Positions 34,034-42,098 of a stretch of DNA of 64,000 nt are shown one piece after another. Both the position numbers and the translations under genes were made by a program. The notes beneath the pieces are model-generated. The model ran no database searches. It saw nothing but the letters and a program-made list of their open reading frames with translations, and was not told the origin of the DNA. The stretch comes from Candidatus Aminicenantota bacterium (GTDB lineage Bacteria > Acidobacteriota > Aminicenantia > S016-38): contig JALSNJ010000017.1 in the NCBI GenBank assembly GCA_026987025.1, positions 56,978 to 120,977 on the forward strand, read 5' to 3'. How positions within the stretch are numbered: the first letter of the stretch is position 1; the number at the start of each line of letters is the position of its first letter.

Positions 34034-34801
34034 TCATTCCCAATCGTGAGGATGAAAATGGCTGTGCAGAAGCCTTCCGTGGCGATGACGATGAAGGTGC
34101 AGGAGATTTGCTTGAAGCAGAAGGTCGCGGTTTAAAAAAAGGCCTTCAAAATCGCCGTCGTAAATTATCCGGTGCTCTTCCGAGAGGAGAACCGCCCTTT
34201 CCCCCAGTTCCGCCGCCAGGCTAAGGTTCTGGGTGGCCACCACGGTGGTGATATGAAGTTCCCAGAGCAGGTCAATTACCTCCCCTGTGCTCCTGGGGTC
34301 CAGGTTGGAAAGGGGTTCGTCCAGGAGCAAAACCTCCGGTTCCAGGACCAATACGGAAGCCAGGGCCACCTTCTTCTTCTCCCCTATGCTGAGCTCGGCC
34401 GGGGACCTCTTAAAGAGCGGCTTAATCCCCAATTTGTTCCCCCACTTTTTAACCCTTTCTTCCACATCCTGGAGGTTCAACTGACGGGGACCAAAGGCTA
34501 TCTCGTCCTCCACCGTGGGGTTAAAAAGCATAACTTCCACATCCTGGAAAAGAAGGGCCACGGACCTTCGGAATTCCTCCTCCATTTTTCTCAAACCAGA
34601 AGGGGTAAGCTCCCTACCCTTCCAGAGCACCTTTCCCTTTTCGGCGAAGAGAAGACCGTCCATCAACTTAAGGAGGGTGGATTTCCCGCATCCGTTGCCT
34701 CCCAGAAGCACCACCCTTTCGCCTTCCTTCAATTTAAGATTTATCCCCTTAAGAACGGTTTCCCTTCCGTAGGAAAACCAGACCTCCCTCAGCTCAAACA
34801 T
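34034..34801 (-). CDS. nikO: Nickel/cobalt ECF transporter ATPase (NikO/CbiO)
   Basis: 255-residue ABC ATPase driving metal uptake. Walker A GGNGCGKSTLL, Q-loop region LFQDVEVMLF, signature LSIGEKKKVALAS, Walker B EVLLLDEPLSNLD. The C-terminus is His-rich (HLHRHRHGRLLHSHFHPHDW), which suggests nickel or cobalt binding. It is the last gene of the operon and overlaps nikQ by eight bases. Confidence 0.9.
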   Translation of the reverse strand: MFELREVWFSYGRETVLKGINLKLKEGERVVLLGGNGCGKSTLLKLMDGLLFAEKGKVLWKGRELTPSGLRKMEEEFRRSVALLFQDVEVMLFNPTVEDEIAFGPRQLNLQDVEERVKKWGNKLGIKPLFKRSPAELSIGEKKKVALASVLVLEPEVLLLDEPLSNLDPRSTGEVIDLLWELHITTVVATQNLSLAAELGERAVLLSEEHRIIYDGDFEGLFLNRDLLLQANLLHLHRHRHGRLLHSHFHPHDWE

Positions 34802-35318
34802 AGAACCCCCTGGAACGCAGGGCCTGATTCATTTCCCCGGCCCTTTTTTCCGATAATCTGTAGAAATAAGAGAATACAGCGCCGGCGTAGGGGAAAAAGG
34901 ACCGCCCCAGCCTTTTCCTTAGGGTCCTGGAGCGAAGGGCTGAGTAAAAGGACCCATAGGTCCTTTTGTATGAGGAAAACTGGGCGTAGGAAAGGGAGAA
35001 AAGGGCTCTGAGGGTCCTGGAAAAGGAGAGGGCCTTCAAAAGATTCACAAAGGAGAAGAAGGCGGCCGAAGAGAGGGCCATGGCCATGGCCCTAAGGTTA
35101 AACATCAACATCCACCCCCAGGGGGAAAGGCCGGAGGGATGGAAAAAGAGGTAGGGAAGGGAGACCACCACCAGCAAAATCAGAAGCGCGAAAAGCCTTT
35201 TGAGCCTTACGAAGGGAAGGGCAAGAAACACCACCGCCAGGAACAATCTCCAATCTTTGCTTAAGGCAAGGAAGAAAACAAAGCTCAAAAAGAAAACAAA
35301 GGCCACAGTTTCTTTCAT
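34794..35318 (-). CDS. nikQ: Nickel/cobalt ECF transporter transmembrane subunit (NikQ/CbiQ), short
   Basis: 174 residues; most CbiQ/NikQ proteins are 220-260. About four hydrophobic segments precede a C-terminal cytoplasmic region. The second EcfT coupling motif survives as MNQALRSRGF; the first is not clear. Shortening is in the N-terminal helices. The adjacent subunits and overlaps on both sides support function despite the small size. Confidence 0.75.
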   Translation of the reverse strand: MKETVAFVFFLSFVFFLALSKDWRLFLAVVFLALPFVRLKRLFALLILLVVVSLPYLFFHPSGLSPWGWMLMFNLRAMAMALSSAAFFSFVNLLKALSFSRTLRALFSLSYAQFSSYKRTYGSFYSALRSRTLRKRLGRSFFPYAGAVFSYFYRLSEKRAGEMNQALRSRGFYV

Positions 35319-35593
35319 CTTCTAACCCTGTCCAGCAGGTAAAAGAAAAGGAAAACTGCCCCTGCCCCCAGAATTCCGGCCAGAAGATAAGAAGGAACCT
35401 CCCCCAGAAAGGGCAAAGAATAACCCGAAAAGGGAGCCCTCCACAGCCCGGAGAACTTTTTTATTCCCTGGGGCAAAAAACCCAGCATCCTTCTCAGTTC
35501 CTCTCCTCCCCATTCCCCCCAGGCCCCTTCCCATAAAAGACCAAGGGGAAGCAGAAGCAGAAAAATCAAGATGAGCTTAAACTCCCTTCTCAT
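35315..35593 (-). CDS. nikN: Nickel/cobalt transport auxiliary protein (NikN/PDGLE-like)
   Basis: 92 residues with an N-terminal and a C-terminal helix around a loop containing PFSGYSLPFLGEVPSYLLAG, which resembles the PDGLE/NikN pattern. It lies between the M and Q genes, the standard place of the N component. It overlaps nikM by 17 bases and nikQ by four. Confidence 0.75.
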   Translation of the reverse strand: MRREFKLILIFLLLLPLGLLWEGAWGEWGGEELRRMLGFLPQGIKKFSGLWRAPFSGYSLPFLGEVPSYLLAGILGAGAVFLFFYLLDRVRR

Positions 35594-36203
35594 CCTTCAA
35601 AAGAAAGCTTAAAACCGCAAGATTAAAAACCCCTTCTATGGGACCGAAGAAAAGCAGAGCAGGAATTCCCATGGCAGCCAGAGTTGTTTTAAGACCGTAG
35701 GGGAAATAAAGGGGTTGTCCCCCCTGGGAAAAGAAAATAGGCTGAATTCCCAGAACAATGGCGGCGGTTAAAACCGACGACAGCAGAGATACATATCCGC
35801 TGAGGAAATACCCCAGAGCCCTACGGGGAGAAATCCTCCACATCCAGAATCCCACGAAGGCAGGCACTATTCCCATGGTTAAAAGGTTGGCTCCGTAGGT
35901 GGTTATCCCTCCATCGGCAAAAAGGAGGGCCTGGATGGCGAGGACGATGGATAGGGAAGCCACCGCCTTCCACGGCCCGAACACTATGGCAATGAGGGAG
36001 GTTCCCAGGGCATGACCGGAGGTTCCTCCCGGGATAGGAATGTTTATCATCATAACCAGGAAGGATAAGGCAGAAAGGGAAGCCAGCTTCGCCAGGGATT
36101 CCTCCTCCAAAACTCCCTTGATGCCCCTGTATAGAAAGGGAAGGGATAATCCGTAGGAGAGGATGCAGGTTTCAGGGGAGAGAAAACCATCCGGTATGTG
36201 CAT
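35577..36203 (-). CDS. nikM: Nickel/cobalt ECF transporter substrate-binding subunit (NikM/CbiM)
   Basis: 208 residues, about seven helices. In this family the free N-terminus with His2 binds the metal directly, and the product must begin Met-His-Ile-Pro-Asp-Gly. Two consecutive ATG codons occur (36206 and 36203). Only the second gives MHIPDGFLSPETC, so I chose it. The conserved GGTSGHALGTSL and PVEGV-type ending (FFGPIEGVFNLAV) are present. It is coupled to the nikL stop (TGATG). Confidence 0.9.
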   Translation of the reverse strand: MHIPDGFLSPETCILSYGLSLPFLYRGIKGVLEEESLAKLASLSALSFLVMMINIPIPGGTSGHALGTSLIAIVFGPWKAVASLSIVLAIQALLFADGGITTYGANLLTMGIVPAFVGFWMWRISPRRALGYFLSGYVSLLSSVLTAAIVLGIQPIFFSQGGQPLYFPYGLKTTLAAMGIPALLFFGPIEGVFNLAVLSFLLKDEKGV

Positions 36204-36637
36204 CATCCCCCTCCCCGTCCTTTCCAGAGCGAAACAGCCCCAAAAACTCCAAATATTATGCTCAGTCCCACGATAAACTTAAAATAAAGGGGAAGGCCCG
36301 GGGAACAGGTTTCTCCGGCTCTTAATTCCCTTACCCTTACCTTCACCACTACCCCATGGCCCCTTCCATCGTTAATAAGCACATACCATTGCCCTGGCCT
36401 GTCGGGATAGAAGGAAAACCTCCCCCTTCGGTCAGTTCTGCCCTTCTGAAAAAAAGCCTTATCCCCGGGGGCAAACACATTCACAAACGCTTCCTTCATG
36501 GGAACCCTGGTCAATCCTTCGTACCAAGCGGATATCGTTATGGCACCTCCCTTTTCAACTTTATATCCTACCGCATGCGCGACTACAAGTCCAGCCATAA
36601 GGAAAAAGGCCAATTTCAGAACTTTGCTTTTGCTCAT
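36203..36637 (-). CDS. NikL-like auxiliary protein of nickel/cobalt uptake
   Basis: 144 residues: signal/anchor helix at the start, a small beta-sandwich of carboxypeptidase-regulatory type (PMKEAFVNVFAPGDKAFFQKG; GRFSFYPDRPGQWYVLINDG), and a C-terminal membrane helix. This is the arrangement of NikL, which accompanies NikMNQO systems together with NikK. It overlaps the DUF4198 gene by four bases. Confidence 0.7.
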   Translation of the reverse strand: MSKSKVLKLAFFLMAGLVVAHAVGYKVEKGGAITISAWYEGLTRVPMKEAFVNVFAPGDKAFFQKGRTDRRGRFSFYPDRPGQWYVLINDGRGHGVVVKVRVRELRAGETCSPGLPLYFKFIVGLSIIFGVFGAVSLWKGRGGG

Positions 36638-37323
36638 CTTTTGCCTATTTCAAATGTAAGGGTCGCACTGTAGTCAACCTTATGGCTCACAAAGACCATC
36701 CATTGGCCAGCAACATTGAGCTTCAACCTGGCAATACCCTTTGCGTCGCTTCTGACCGTAACGGGAAACGCATCTTCCACCGGTTTGTATCCCTTATAGG
36801 TAGCATAAACGAAGGTAGAAAGGGGATTACCTTCAAAAAGAACTTTCACCCGCAGGTACTGACCGGCCTGCAGGGAATATGGATTATCTAAAGGGATCAG
36901 TTCTACCCTGGACCCGCACATGGAGGAAAATCCTTTCTTCCCACTTCCAACCTGAATTAAGGCTTTAGCGTATTTTCCAGAGGGACCATAGGGTTCATCT
37001 GGTCCCCTCTCCAGCTTCAGGCATAGCACATAAACACCTTCTTTACGGGCCTTGAAGAAACCGGCTCCAGAGCTTATGGGAAGCACGGATTTTAACCCTG
37101 AAGGGGACAGGAAAAATAGCTCTTTGAACATCTTTTTATATCTTTCCTCCTGGTTTATCACCAGACCCTGAGGAGAGAGATATTTGTGGCCATATCCCAC
37201 ATAAAATTCTGTCCTCATCCCTGGCTTAACCACATATTTTTTCAGACTAATCCACAGGGAATGCCCCCGAGAAAAGCCTGAGATTAAAAAAAGAACGGAC
37301 AGGGAAACCAGCGCTTTTTTCAT
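36634..37323 (-). CDS. DUF4198 protein, NikK-like periplasmic component
   Basis: 229 residues with a signal peptide (MKKALVSLSVLFLISGFSRG) followed by the DUF4198 opening HSLWISLKKYVVKPGMRTEF, where the His is a likely metal ligand after processing. Two beta-sandwich parts follow. DUF4198 proteins with NikL occur in nickel ECF operons as periplasmic helpers. It overlaps the TonB receptor gene by four bases. Confidence 0.8.
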   Translation of the reverse strand: MKKALVSLSVLFLISGFSRGHSLWISLKKYVVKPGMRTEFYVGYGHKYLSPQGLVINQEERYKKMFKELFFLSPSGLKSVLPISSGAGFFKARKEGVYVLCLKLERGPDEPYGPSGKYAKALIQVGSGKKGFSSMCGSRVELIPLDNPYSLQAGQYLRVKVLFEGNPLSTFVYATYKGYKPVEDAFPVTVRSDAKGIARLKLNVAGQWMVFVSHKVDYSATLTFEIGKR

Positions 37324-39188
37324 TTTTCACCTCCCTTTTTTATCTCAAACCTTACGCCCACATAAACGGTCCTGCCCTGGCGGAAATATTTGCTCTCCTT
37401 TTCTATCATCTGGTTTAAAAGGTTGTCCACCGCAAGGAAAAACTCCATTCCCGGGAAAATTCTTTTGTTCAAACTTAAATCAATGAGATATGAATCCTTC
37501 AGGATATAGGTATTGGATGTGTTGGCGTACCTCTTACTGAGATACCTTCCGGCCAGGGTGAAATTTAAGCCCCACTCCGGCATGTAATACCTGAGAAGCA
37601 AATTAACAGAATGGTGTGGGGAGTAGGGAAATTCTCTGCCTGTGGAAGAAACCTCGGTGTTCAGGAAAGTGTAACCCAGGTTCCAGAAAAACCTTCTGCT
37701 CAGGTTACCTGAAAGTTCTGCCTCCAGACCTGTGCTTCTTCCCTCATCCAGGTTGACCGCACGGAAAAGGGGTTTACCCTCTATATATTCGCCGGTTCTC
37801 TCGCTGGTTATCATGTTCTTGAGGTAATTCCCGAACCAGGAAATCCTCATCGCGACATTCTCTGAAAGAAATACTTCAACCTCAAGATTCCCTCCCCAGG
37901 AATACTCCGGTTTCAAATCCGGATTCCCACCTAACCAGAAGCCCCCGGACCATGGGTGATAATATGTGCTCTCGTAAAGTTGGGAAAGGGTGGGAGCTAA
38001 AAATCCTCTGCCCACCGAAGCCCTTACCTTTGCCCTGGGAAGATTGAGAAAAACGCCGGCTCTGGGCACGAAAACATTCCCCCAGCGGTCGTGATGGTCC
38101 AGGCGAAGCGCCAAAATAAAGTTGAGCCTCCGGAACAGAGAAGCCTCGTCCTGCAGGTAGAAGCTATAAATTCTCTGAGCCTTTCTTCCCTCAATCAAAG
38201 TGTATTCAATCTGGTCCAGCCTGGATTCAGCCCCCAAGGTGAGCAGGTGCTTTTCTCCTAAGAGTCTTACATATTCCACCTCTCCCCTGCCCGAAACCTC
38301 ATTCCAGGTTCTGGGATCCCTGCCGGGTCTGGCGTCCAGTCTATTGGATTTAAGGTAAAAACCCTTCAAACTCAGGAAGGAACCATCCCTGTGGTAGAAA
38401 TCCCAGGAAAAATTGAGGTTATAGTGCTCATCCTCCAGATATTGGCTTTTTTCCCTGAAGTATCCGGAAATTAACCTGAGGGCATTTTCTTTTCCCGGGC
38501 GATATTCCAGACTGACTCTGGCGTTGTAACCGTCGTATTCATAACCTTCCCCCATGTTGTCGCTCTTATTGCGGCTGCCTCCGATCAGATATTTCAAGCT
38601 TTTCCCTGCTCCTCCTCCCAGGGAAGCCATAGCCCTGATGGCGTTTCCAGTGCCGTAGGTAAAGAACCCGTTAAACACGGTAGAGCCGGGAGGAGCTTTA
38701 GTTATTATGTTGACCACCCCGGCCACGGCATCGCTTCCGTAGAGAACCGATGCCGGTCCCTTGATGACCTCTATCCTGTCGATCATATCAACCGGTATCT
38801 GGCCAATATCTATGCTATCGGCGTGCCTGCCCTTAATTCTTTGACCGTCCACAAGAACCAGAGTGTACTTTGAAGGAAGTCCGTGGATTTTCACCGTGGC
38901 CCTTGAATAGCCGTTGCTTCTTATCTCCACCCCTGGCAACCATCTGAGGGCTGCGCCCACATTCTGGGCGTTAAGCTCCCTTATTTGCTTTGCAGTAATC
39001 ACGGCGGCAGGAACCGGAACATCCTCCAGGGGATGGGGGGTCTTGGTGGCAGTAACCACTATCTGGACCTTTCCTATATCCACGGGTTCTTTCCGGGAAT
39101 CCTTTTTTTGATGCTTTCCTGCCAACAGGGGAAAACTTATAAGAATTGCAACCAGAGGCCAGAGGCACAAACTCCTTCTGGTTTTCAT
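37320..39188 (-). CDS. TonB-dependent outer-membrane receptor
   Basis: 622 residues: signal peptide, a TonB-box-like stretch (IQVVVTA is read as VQIVVTATKTPHP), plug domain (NAQNVGAALRWLPGVEIRSN; VEIKGP-type IEVIKGPASVLYGSDAVAGVV), then a 22-strand barrel ending GRTVYVGVRFEIKKGGEK. It resembles BtuB/colicin-type receptors. As first gene of the nickel/cobalt operon it probably admits the metal or a metal chelate. No cobalamin riboswitch is upstream. The start has AAGGAGG. Confidence 0.92.
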   Translation of the reverse strand: MKTRRSLCLWPLVAILISFPLLAGKHQKKDSRKEPVDIGKVQIVVTATKTPHPLEDVPVPAAVITAKQIRELNAQNVGAALRWLPGVEIRSNGYSRATVKIHGLPSKYTLVLVDGQRIKGRHADSIDIGQIPVDMIDRIEVIKGPASVLYGSDAVAGVVNIITKAPPGSTVFNGFFTYGTGNAIRAMASLGGGAGKSLKYLIGGSRNKSDNMGEGYEYDGYNARVSLEYRPGKENALRLISGYFREKSQYLEDEHYNLNFSWDFYHRDGSFLSLKGFYLKSNRLDARPGRDPRTWNEVSGRGEVEYVRLLGEKHLLTLGAESRLDQIEYTLIEGRKAQRIYSFYLQDEASLFRRLNFILALRLDHHDRWGNVFVPRAGVFLNLPRAKVRASVGRGFLAPTLSQLYESTYYHPWSGGFWLGGNPDLKPEYSWGGNLEVEVFLSENVAMRISWFGNYLKNMITSERTGEYIEGKPLFRAVNLDEGRSTGLEAELSGNLSRRFFWNLGYTFLNTEVSSTGREFPYSPHHSVNLLLRYYMPEWGLNFTLAGRYLSKRYANTSNTYILKDSYLIDLSLNKRIFPGMEFFLAVDNLLNQMIEKESKYFRQGRTVYVGVRFEIKKGGEK

Positions 39189-39219
39189 TGCGTCCTCCTT
39201 CGGTATTATTTTCTTTACA

Positions 39220-39247
39220 ATAGTAACACAAAATCAAGGCAACTCAA
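39220..39247 (-). promoter_or_regulatory. Candidate promoter of the nickel/cobalt operon
   Basis: TTGAGT (39247-39242), 16 bases, TACTAT (39225-39220) on the minus strand. The leader of about 25 bases carries AAGGAGG. No NikR palindrome is obvious. Confidence 0.4.
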
Positions 39248-39313
39248 AATTTCTACATTTAATAAATTGTGCTAATCAACTTCCCATCTCACCCTTCCCG
39301 CCTGAGGGCTCTG

Positions 39314-39322
39314 TGTGATAAT
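39314..39322 (+). promoter_or_regulatory. Extended -10 promoter of purC (leaderless)
   Basis: TGTGATAAT, then eight bases without a ribosome site, then the purC ATG. Confidence 0.5.
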
Positions 39323-39330
39323 ATTTCCCC

Positions 39331-40176
39331 ATGGGAAAACTGAAGTTAATAAGAAAGGGTAAGGTAAGGGATATTTACCGCTATGGAGAGGACAAACTCC
39401 TCTTAGTGGCCACGGACAGGATTTCTGCCTTTGACTTTGTTCTCCCCACGGAGATTCCGGGGAAGGGAAAAATACTGACCAGAATGTCCGTCCTGTGGTT
39501 CAACTTTTTCTCCGAGGTTCCCAATCACCTCCTGGAGTGGGAATACGAGAGGGTGGAGGGTCTTCCGCAGGAGTTCAAGGACAGGTTCATGCTGGTAAAG
39601 GAAACCCGACCCATTCCGGTGGAATTTATAGTAAGGGGATATTTAGCAGGAAGCGGCTGGAAGGAGTATAAGAGAACCGGGAAACTCTTCGGACAGGAAG
39701 TGGGAAACGGCCTGAGAGAAAGCGAAAAGCTCCCCCATCCTGCCTTTACCCCCACCACCAAGGCCCAGGAAGGTCACGACATGCCCATCAGCATGGAGGA
39801 ATACCGGAAAATAGTGGGAAAGCATGCGGATTACCTCATGGAAATTTCCCTGTCCATATACGAAAAAGCCCACGACTACGCCTTAGAAAGGGGAATAATC
39901 ATAGCGGATACCAAGTTTGAATTCGGCCTCCTGGACGGAAAGCCCATCCTGATAGATGAGCTACTAACACCGGACTCCTCAAGGTTCTGGCCCGCTGAGG
40001 AATACGAGCCCGGAAGACCTCAGCGTAGTTTTGATAAACAGTATGTGAGGGACTATCTTCTAAGCACCGATTGGGACCGGAAATCAACCCCTCCTCCCCT
40101 GCCTCCGGAGGTGGTAAGGAAAACCCAGGAAAAATACCGGGAGGCCCTCAGGAGACTCTTCGGTGAAGAAGGTTGA
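39331..40176 (+). CDS. purC: SAICAR synthetase
   Basis: Joins aspartate to CAIR in purine synthesis using ATP. 281 residues with IRKGKVRDIYRYGEDKLLLV, RISAFDFVLPTEIPGKG, ETRPIPVEFIVRGYLAGSGW and LIDELLTPDSSRFWPAEEY, all hallmark PurC regions. No other purine gene is in the window. The downstream PHP gene starts inside its last codons. Confidence 0.96.
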   Translation: MGKLKLIRKGKVRDIYRYGEDKLLLVATDRISAFDFVLPTEIPGKGKILTRMSVLWFNFFSEVPNHLLEWEYERVEGLPQEFKDRFMLVKETRPIPVEFIVRGYLAGSGWKEYKRTGKLFGQEVGNGLRESEKLPHPAFTPTTKAQEGHDMPISMEEYRKIVGKHADYLMEISLSIYEKAHDYALERGIIIADTKFEFGLLDGKPILIDELLTPDSSRFWPAEEYEPGRPQRSFDKQYVRDYLLSTDWDRKSTPPPLPPEVVRKTQEKYREALRRLFGEEG

Positions 40177-41011
40177 CCTGCACATCCATTCAAAATATAG
40201 CTCCGACGGGGAACTTTCCCCCGGAGAAATAGTAAGGAGGTTGAAGGAGCTTAATTACACCGCCCTCTCCATAACCGACCACGATTCCATGGGAGCTTAT
40301 CCTGAGGTTTTAAGGGAGGGGGAAAGGGAAGGCCTGGAGGTAATCCCCGGCGTGGAAATAACCACGGGATATAAGGGCAGAGAAACCCATCTTCTGGGCT
40401 ATTTCCTGTCCCCTCAAGAGGCCCCCCATGTTCTCCAGCCCATACTCAGAAGCCGCCTGGAGCTTACTGAAAAAAGGGTAAAAAAACTAAAATCCCTGGG
40501 CTTTCACATAGAACTGGAGGATGTTCTAAGAAGGGCAGGTCCATCCCCCCCCACTGCTCCCATAATCATTGAAATTATCATGGAGAGGCACCCTGAGAAA
40601 TTCCAGGGCATGAAGGATCCCATAAGGGAGTTTTACAGAGGATATTTCCTTTCACCGGGTCCTGCCTATGTGGAAAGGGTATATGTTCCCATAGAGGAAA
40701 TGATTGAATCCCTCCTGAAGAGGGGTGCAGTGCCCGTGCTTGCCCATCCAGGGGCTTACCTTCCCATGGAGGAAACGGATATCCTCTACCTGAAAGACAG
40801 GGGACTTCAGGGAATTGAAGTGAAGAACACATACCATGACCCACAGCAGGAAGCTTTCTACAGAAGAATGGCGGATAAATATTCCCTGGTTCCCACCTGC
40901 GGGAGCGATTTCCACGGGAAAAGAAAGCCAAAGGTGCATTTAGGGGATGTGGCCTGCGACTACAGCCTTGTGGTGGAGCTAAAAATGAGGAGGGGAAAAA
41001 ATGAATTTTGA
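40163..41011 (+). CDS. PHP-domain phosphoesterase (RNase AM/nucleotidase type)
   Basis: 282 residues, PHP fold with the metal motifs VDLHIHSKYSSDGELSP, ITDHDSM, GVEITT, VLAHPGAY and CGSDFHGKRKP. Members of this branch remove 3'-phosphates from 3',5'-bisphosphates or trim 5' ends of RNA. The start is GTG, overlapping purC by 14 bases; no ATG would preserve the first metal motif. Confidence 0.88.
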   Translation: MKKVDLHIHSKYSSDGELSPGEIVRRLKELNYTALSITDHDSMGAYPEVLREGEREGLEVIPGVEITTGYKGRETHLLGYFLSPQEAPHVLQPILRSRLELTEKRVKKLKSLGFHIELEDVLRRAGPSPPTAPIIIEIIMERHPEKFQGMKDPIREFYRGYFLSPGPAYVERVYVPIEEMIESLLKRGAVPVLAHPGAYLPMEETDILYLKDRGLQGIEVKNTYHDPQQEAFYRRMADKYSLVPTCGSDFHGKRKPKVHLGDVACDYSLVVELKMRRGKNEF

Positions 41012-41501
41012 TACCCTTTTCATTTTTATTCTGGCCCTGGCCTTTTTTTACGGTTTTATCCGGGGGTTTCTCCGCCAGCTTCTTTCCCTGGTGGGGCTTT
41101 TAGCCGCCTTTTACGCTGCGCTGAACTATCCACAAAGGGCTTTAAACCTCCTGGCTCCCCATATAAAAAACCCTTCCCTTTTGAAGATAGCGGCAGCGGT
41201 GCTGACATTTATAGCAGTTTACTTAGTATTCGCTCTGGCTTCGGCGGTAATTTCCTTTTTAATAAAGGGAGCCATAGGGCTGGCGGACAGATTGCTGGGA
41301 GGAGCCTTTGCTGCCGTGAAGGCCGTTATTTTCCTTATGGCCCTGGCCATGCTCTTAGTATCCTTTGAAGGAACCAGAAACTTCGTCCTGAAGTCCAGAA
41401 CAGGTCCTTACATGGTCTCCTTAGCCAGCAAGCTCTTCGCCAAGGGGAAAAATTTCCTGGAGGAGAAATGGAACTCCGCCGAAAACTGGAAGAGGAAATA
41501 A
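41001..41501 (+). CDS. CvpA family membrane protein
   Basis: 166 residues with four helices and the CvpA pattern FYGFIRGFLRQLLSLVGLLA at the start, then LADRLLGGAFAAVKAVIFL. Family members affect envelope integrity and curli/colicin V export; the mechanism is unknown. The strong site GGAGGGG precedes the ATG, and the gene overlaps the PHP gene by 11 bases. Confidence 0.85.
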   Translation: MNFDTLFIFILALAFFYGFIRGFLRQLLSLVGLLAAFYAALNYPQRALNLLAPHIKNPSLLKIAAAVLTFIAVYLVFALASAVISFLIKGAIGLADRLLGGAFAAVKAVIFLMALAMLLVSFEGTRNFVLKSRTGPYMVSLASKLFAKGKNFLEEKWNSAENWKRK

Positions 41502-41680
41502 GGTTTCTCATTTCCTCCGGGATAACCCTCAGGGAATTTCTGGAAGAGGTGGAAAAAATAGCCATAACCGAGGCCCTGAAGCTTTCGGGGGGCAGATTAA
41601 ACCGGGCAGCGAAAATCCTCGGAATACACCGAAACACCCTCTCTCAAAAAATCAAAAAATACAGAATAAGGAGAAAATAG
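41468..41680 (+). CDS. Fis-family helix-turn-helix protein
   Basis: 70 residues: a short helical start and a C-terminal Fis-type helix-turn-helix (ITEALKLSGGRLNRAAKILG, then IHRNTLSQKIKKYRI), as found at the end of NtrC regulators and in Fis. Alone it could act as a nucleoid or regulatory protein. It overlaps cvpA by 34 bases and has AGGAG close to the ATG. Confidence 0.8.
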   Translation: MELRRKLEEEIRFLISSGITLREFLEEVEKIAITEALKLSGGRLNRAAKILGIHRNTLSQKIKKYRIRRK

Positions 41681-41733
41681 CAAAAAAACCAAAAAATCCG
41701 AAAAATTTTTGATATATTTCCAAATATTTTCGC

Positions 41734-41764
41734 TTGAATTATCGTATATTTATTTTGGTATAAT
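41734..41764 (+). promoter_or_regulatory. Promoter of groES-groEL
   Basis: TTGAAT at 41734 and TGGTATAAT ending at 41764 (19-base spacer, extended -10). The upstream region is very AT-rich. I searched it for the HrcA operator (TTAGCACTC and its mirror) and found none. Confidence 0.55.
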
Positions 41765-41796
41765 CAAACCACAAAAAATGATAAAGGAGGTGAGGG

Positions 41797-42087
41797 ATGA
41801 AGTTAAAACCCTTGCACGACAGAGTGGTTCTCAAAAGGATTGAAGAAGAAGAGGTAAAAAAGGGGGGGATTATAATTCCTGACACCGCCAAGGAAAAACC
41901 CCAGAAGGCAGAGGTTATAGCCGTGGGAGAGGGGAAAATTCTGGAAAACGGACAGAAGGTTCCTCTGACTGTAAAGCCCGGGGACATGGTCCTGATAGGC
42001 AAGTATGCGGGCACAGAGGTCAAAATTGACGATGAGGAATTTGTCATCGTCCGCGAGGACGAAATCCTTGCAATAATTGAAAAATAA
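41797..42087 (+). CDS. groS: Co-chaperonin GroES
   Basis: Heptameric lid of the GroEL folding chamber. 96 residues with [20 protein letters not shown], the mobile loop [14 protein letters not shown], and [18 protein letters not shown]. The start has AAAGGAGGTGAGG, one of the strongest ribosome sites in the window. groEL follows after 11 bases. Confidence 0.97.
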   Translation: MKLKPLHDRVVLKRIEEEEVKKGGIIIPDTAKEKPQKAEVIAVGEGKILENGQKVPLTVKPGDMVLIGKYAGTEVKIDDEEFVIVREDEILAIIEK

Positions 42088-42098
42088 GGAGGTGAGCC

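Noticed and set aside
39189..39330. Cobalamin or nickel riboswitch before the TonB operon
   Set aside because: The gap is 142 bases, holds two divergent promoters and lacks the conserved cobalamin-box sequence.
41681..41796. CIRCE/HrcA operator before groES
   Set aside because: No TTAGCACTC or its mirror was found.
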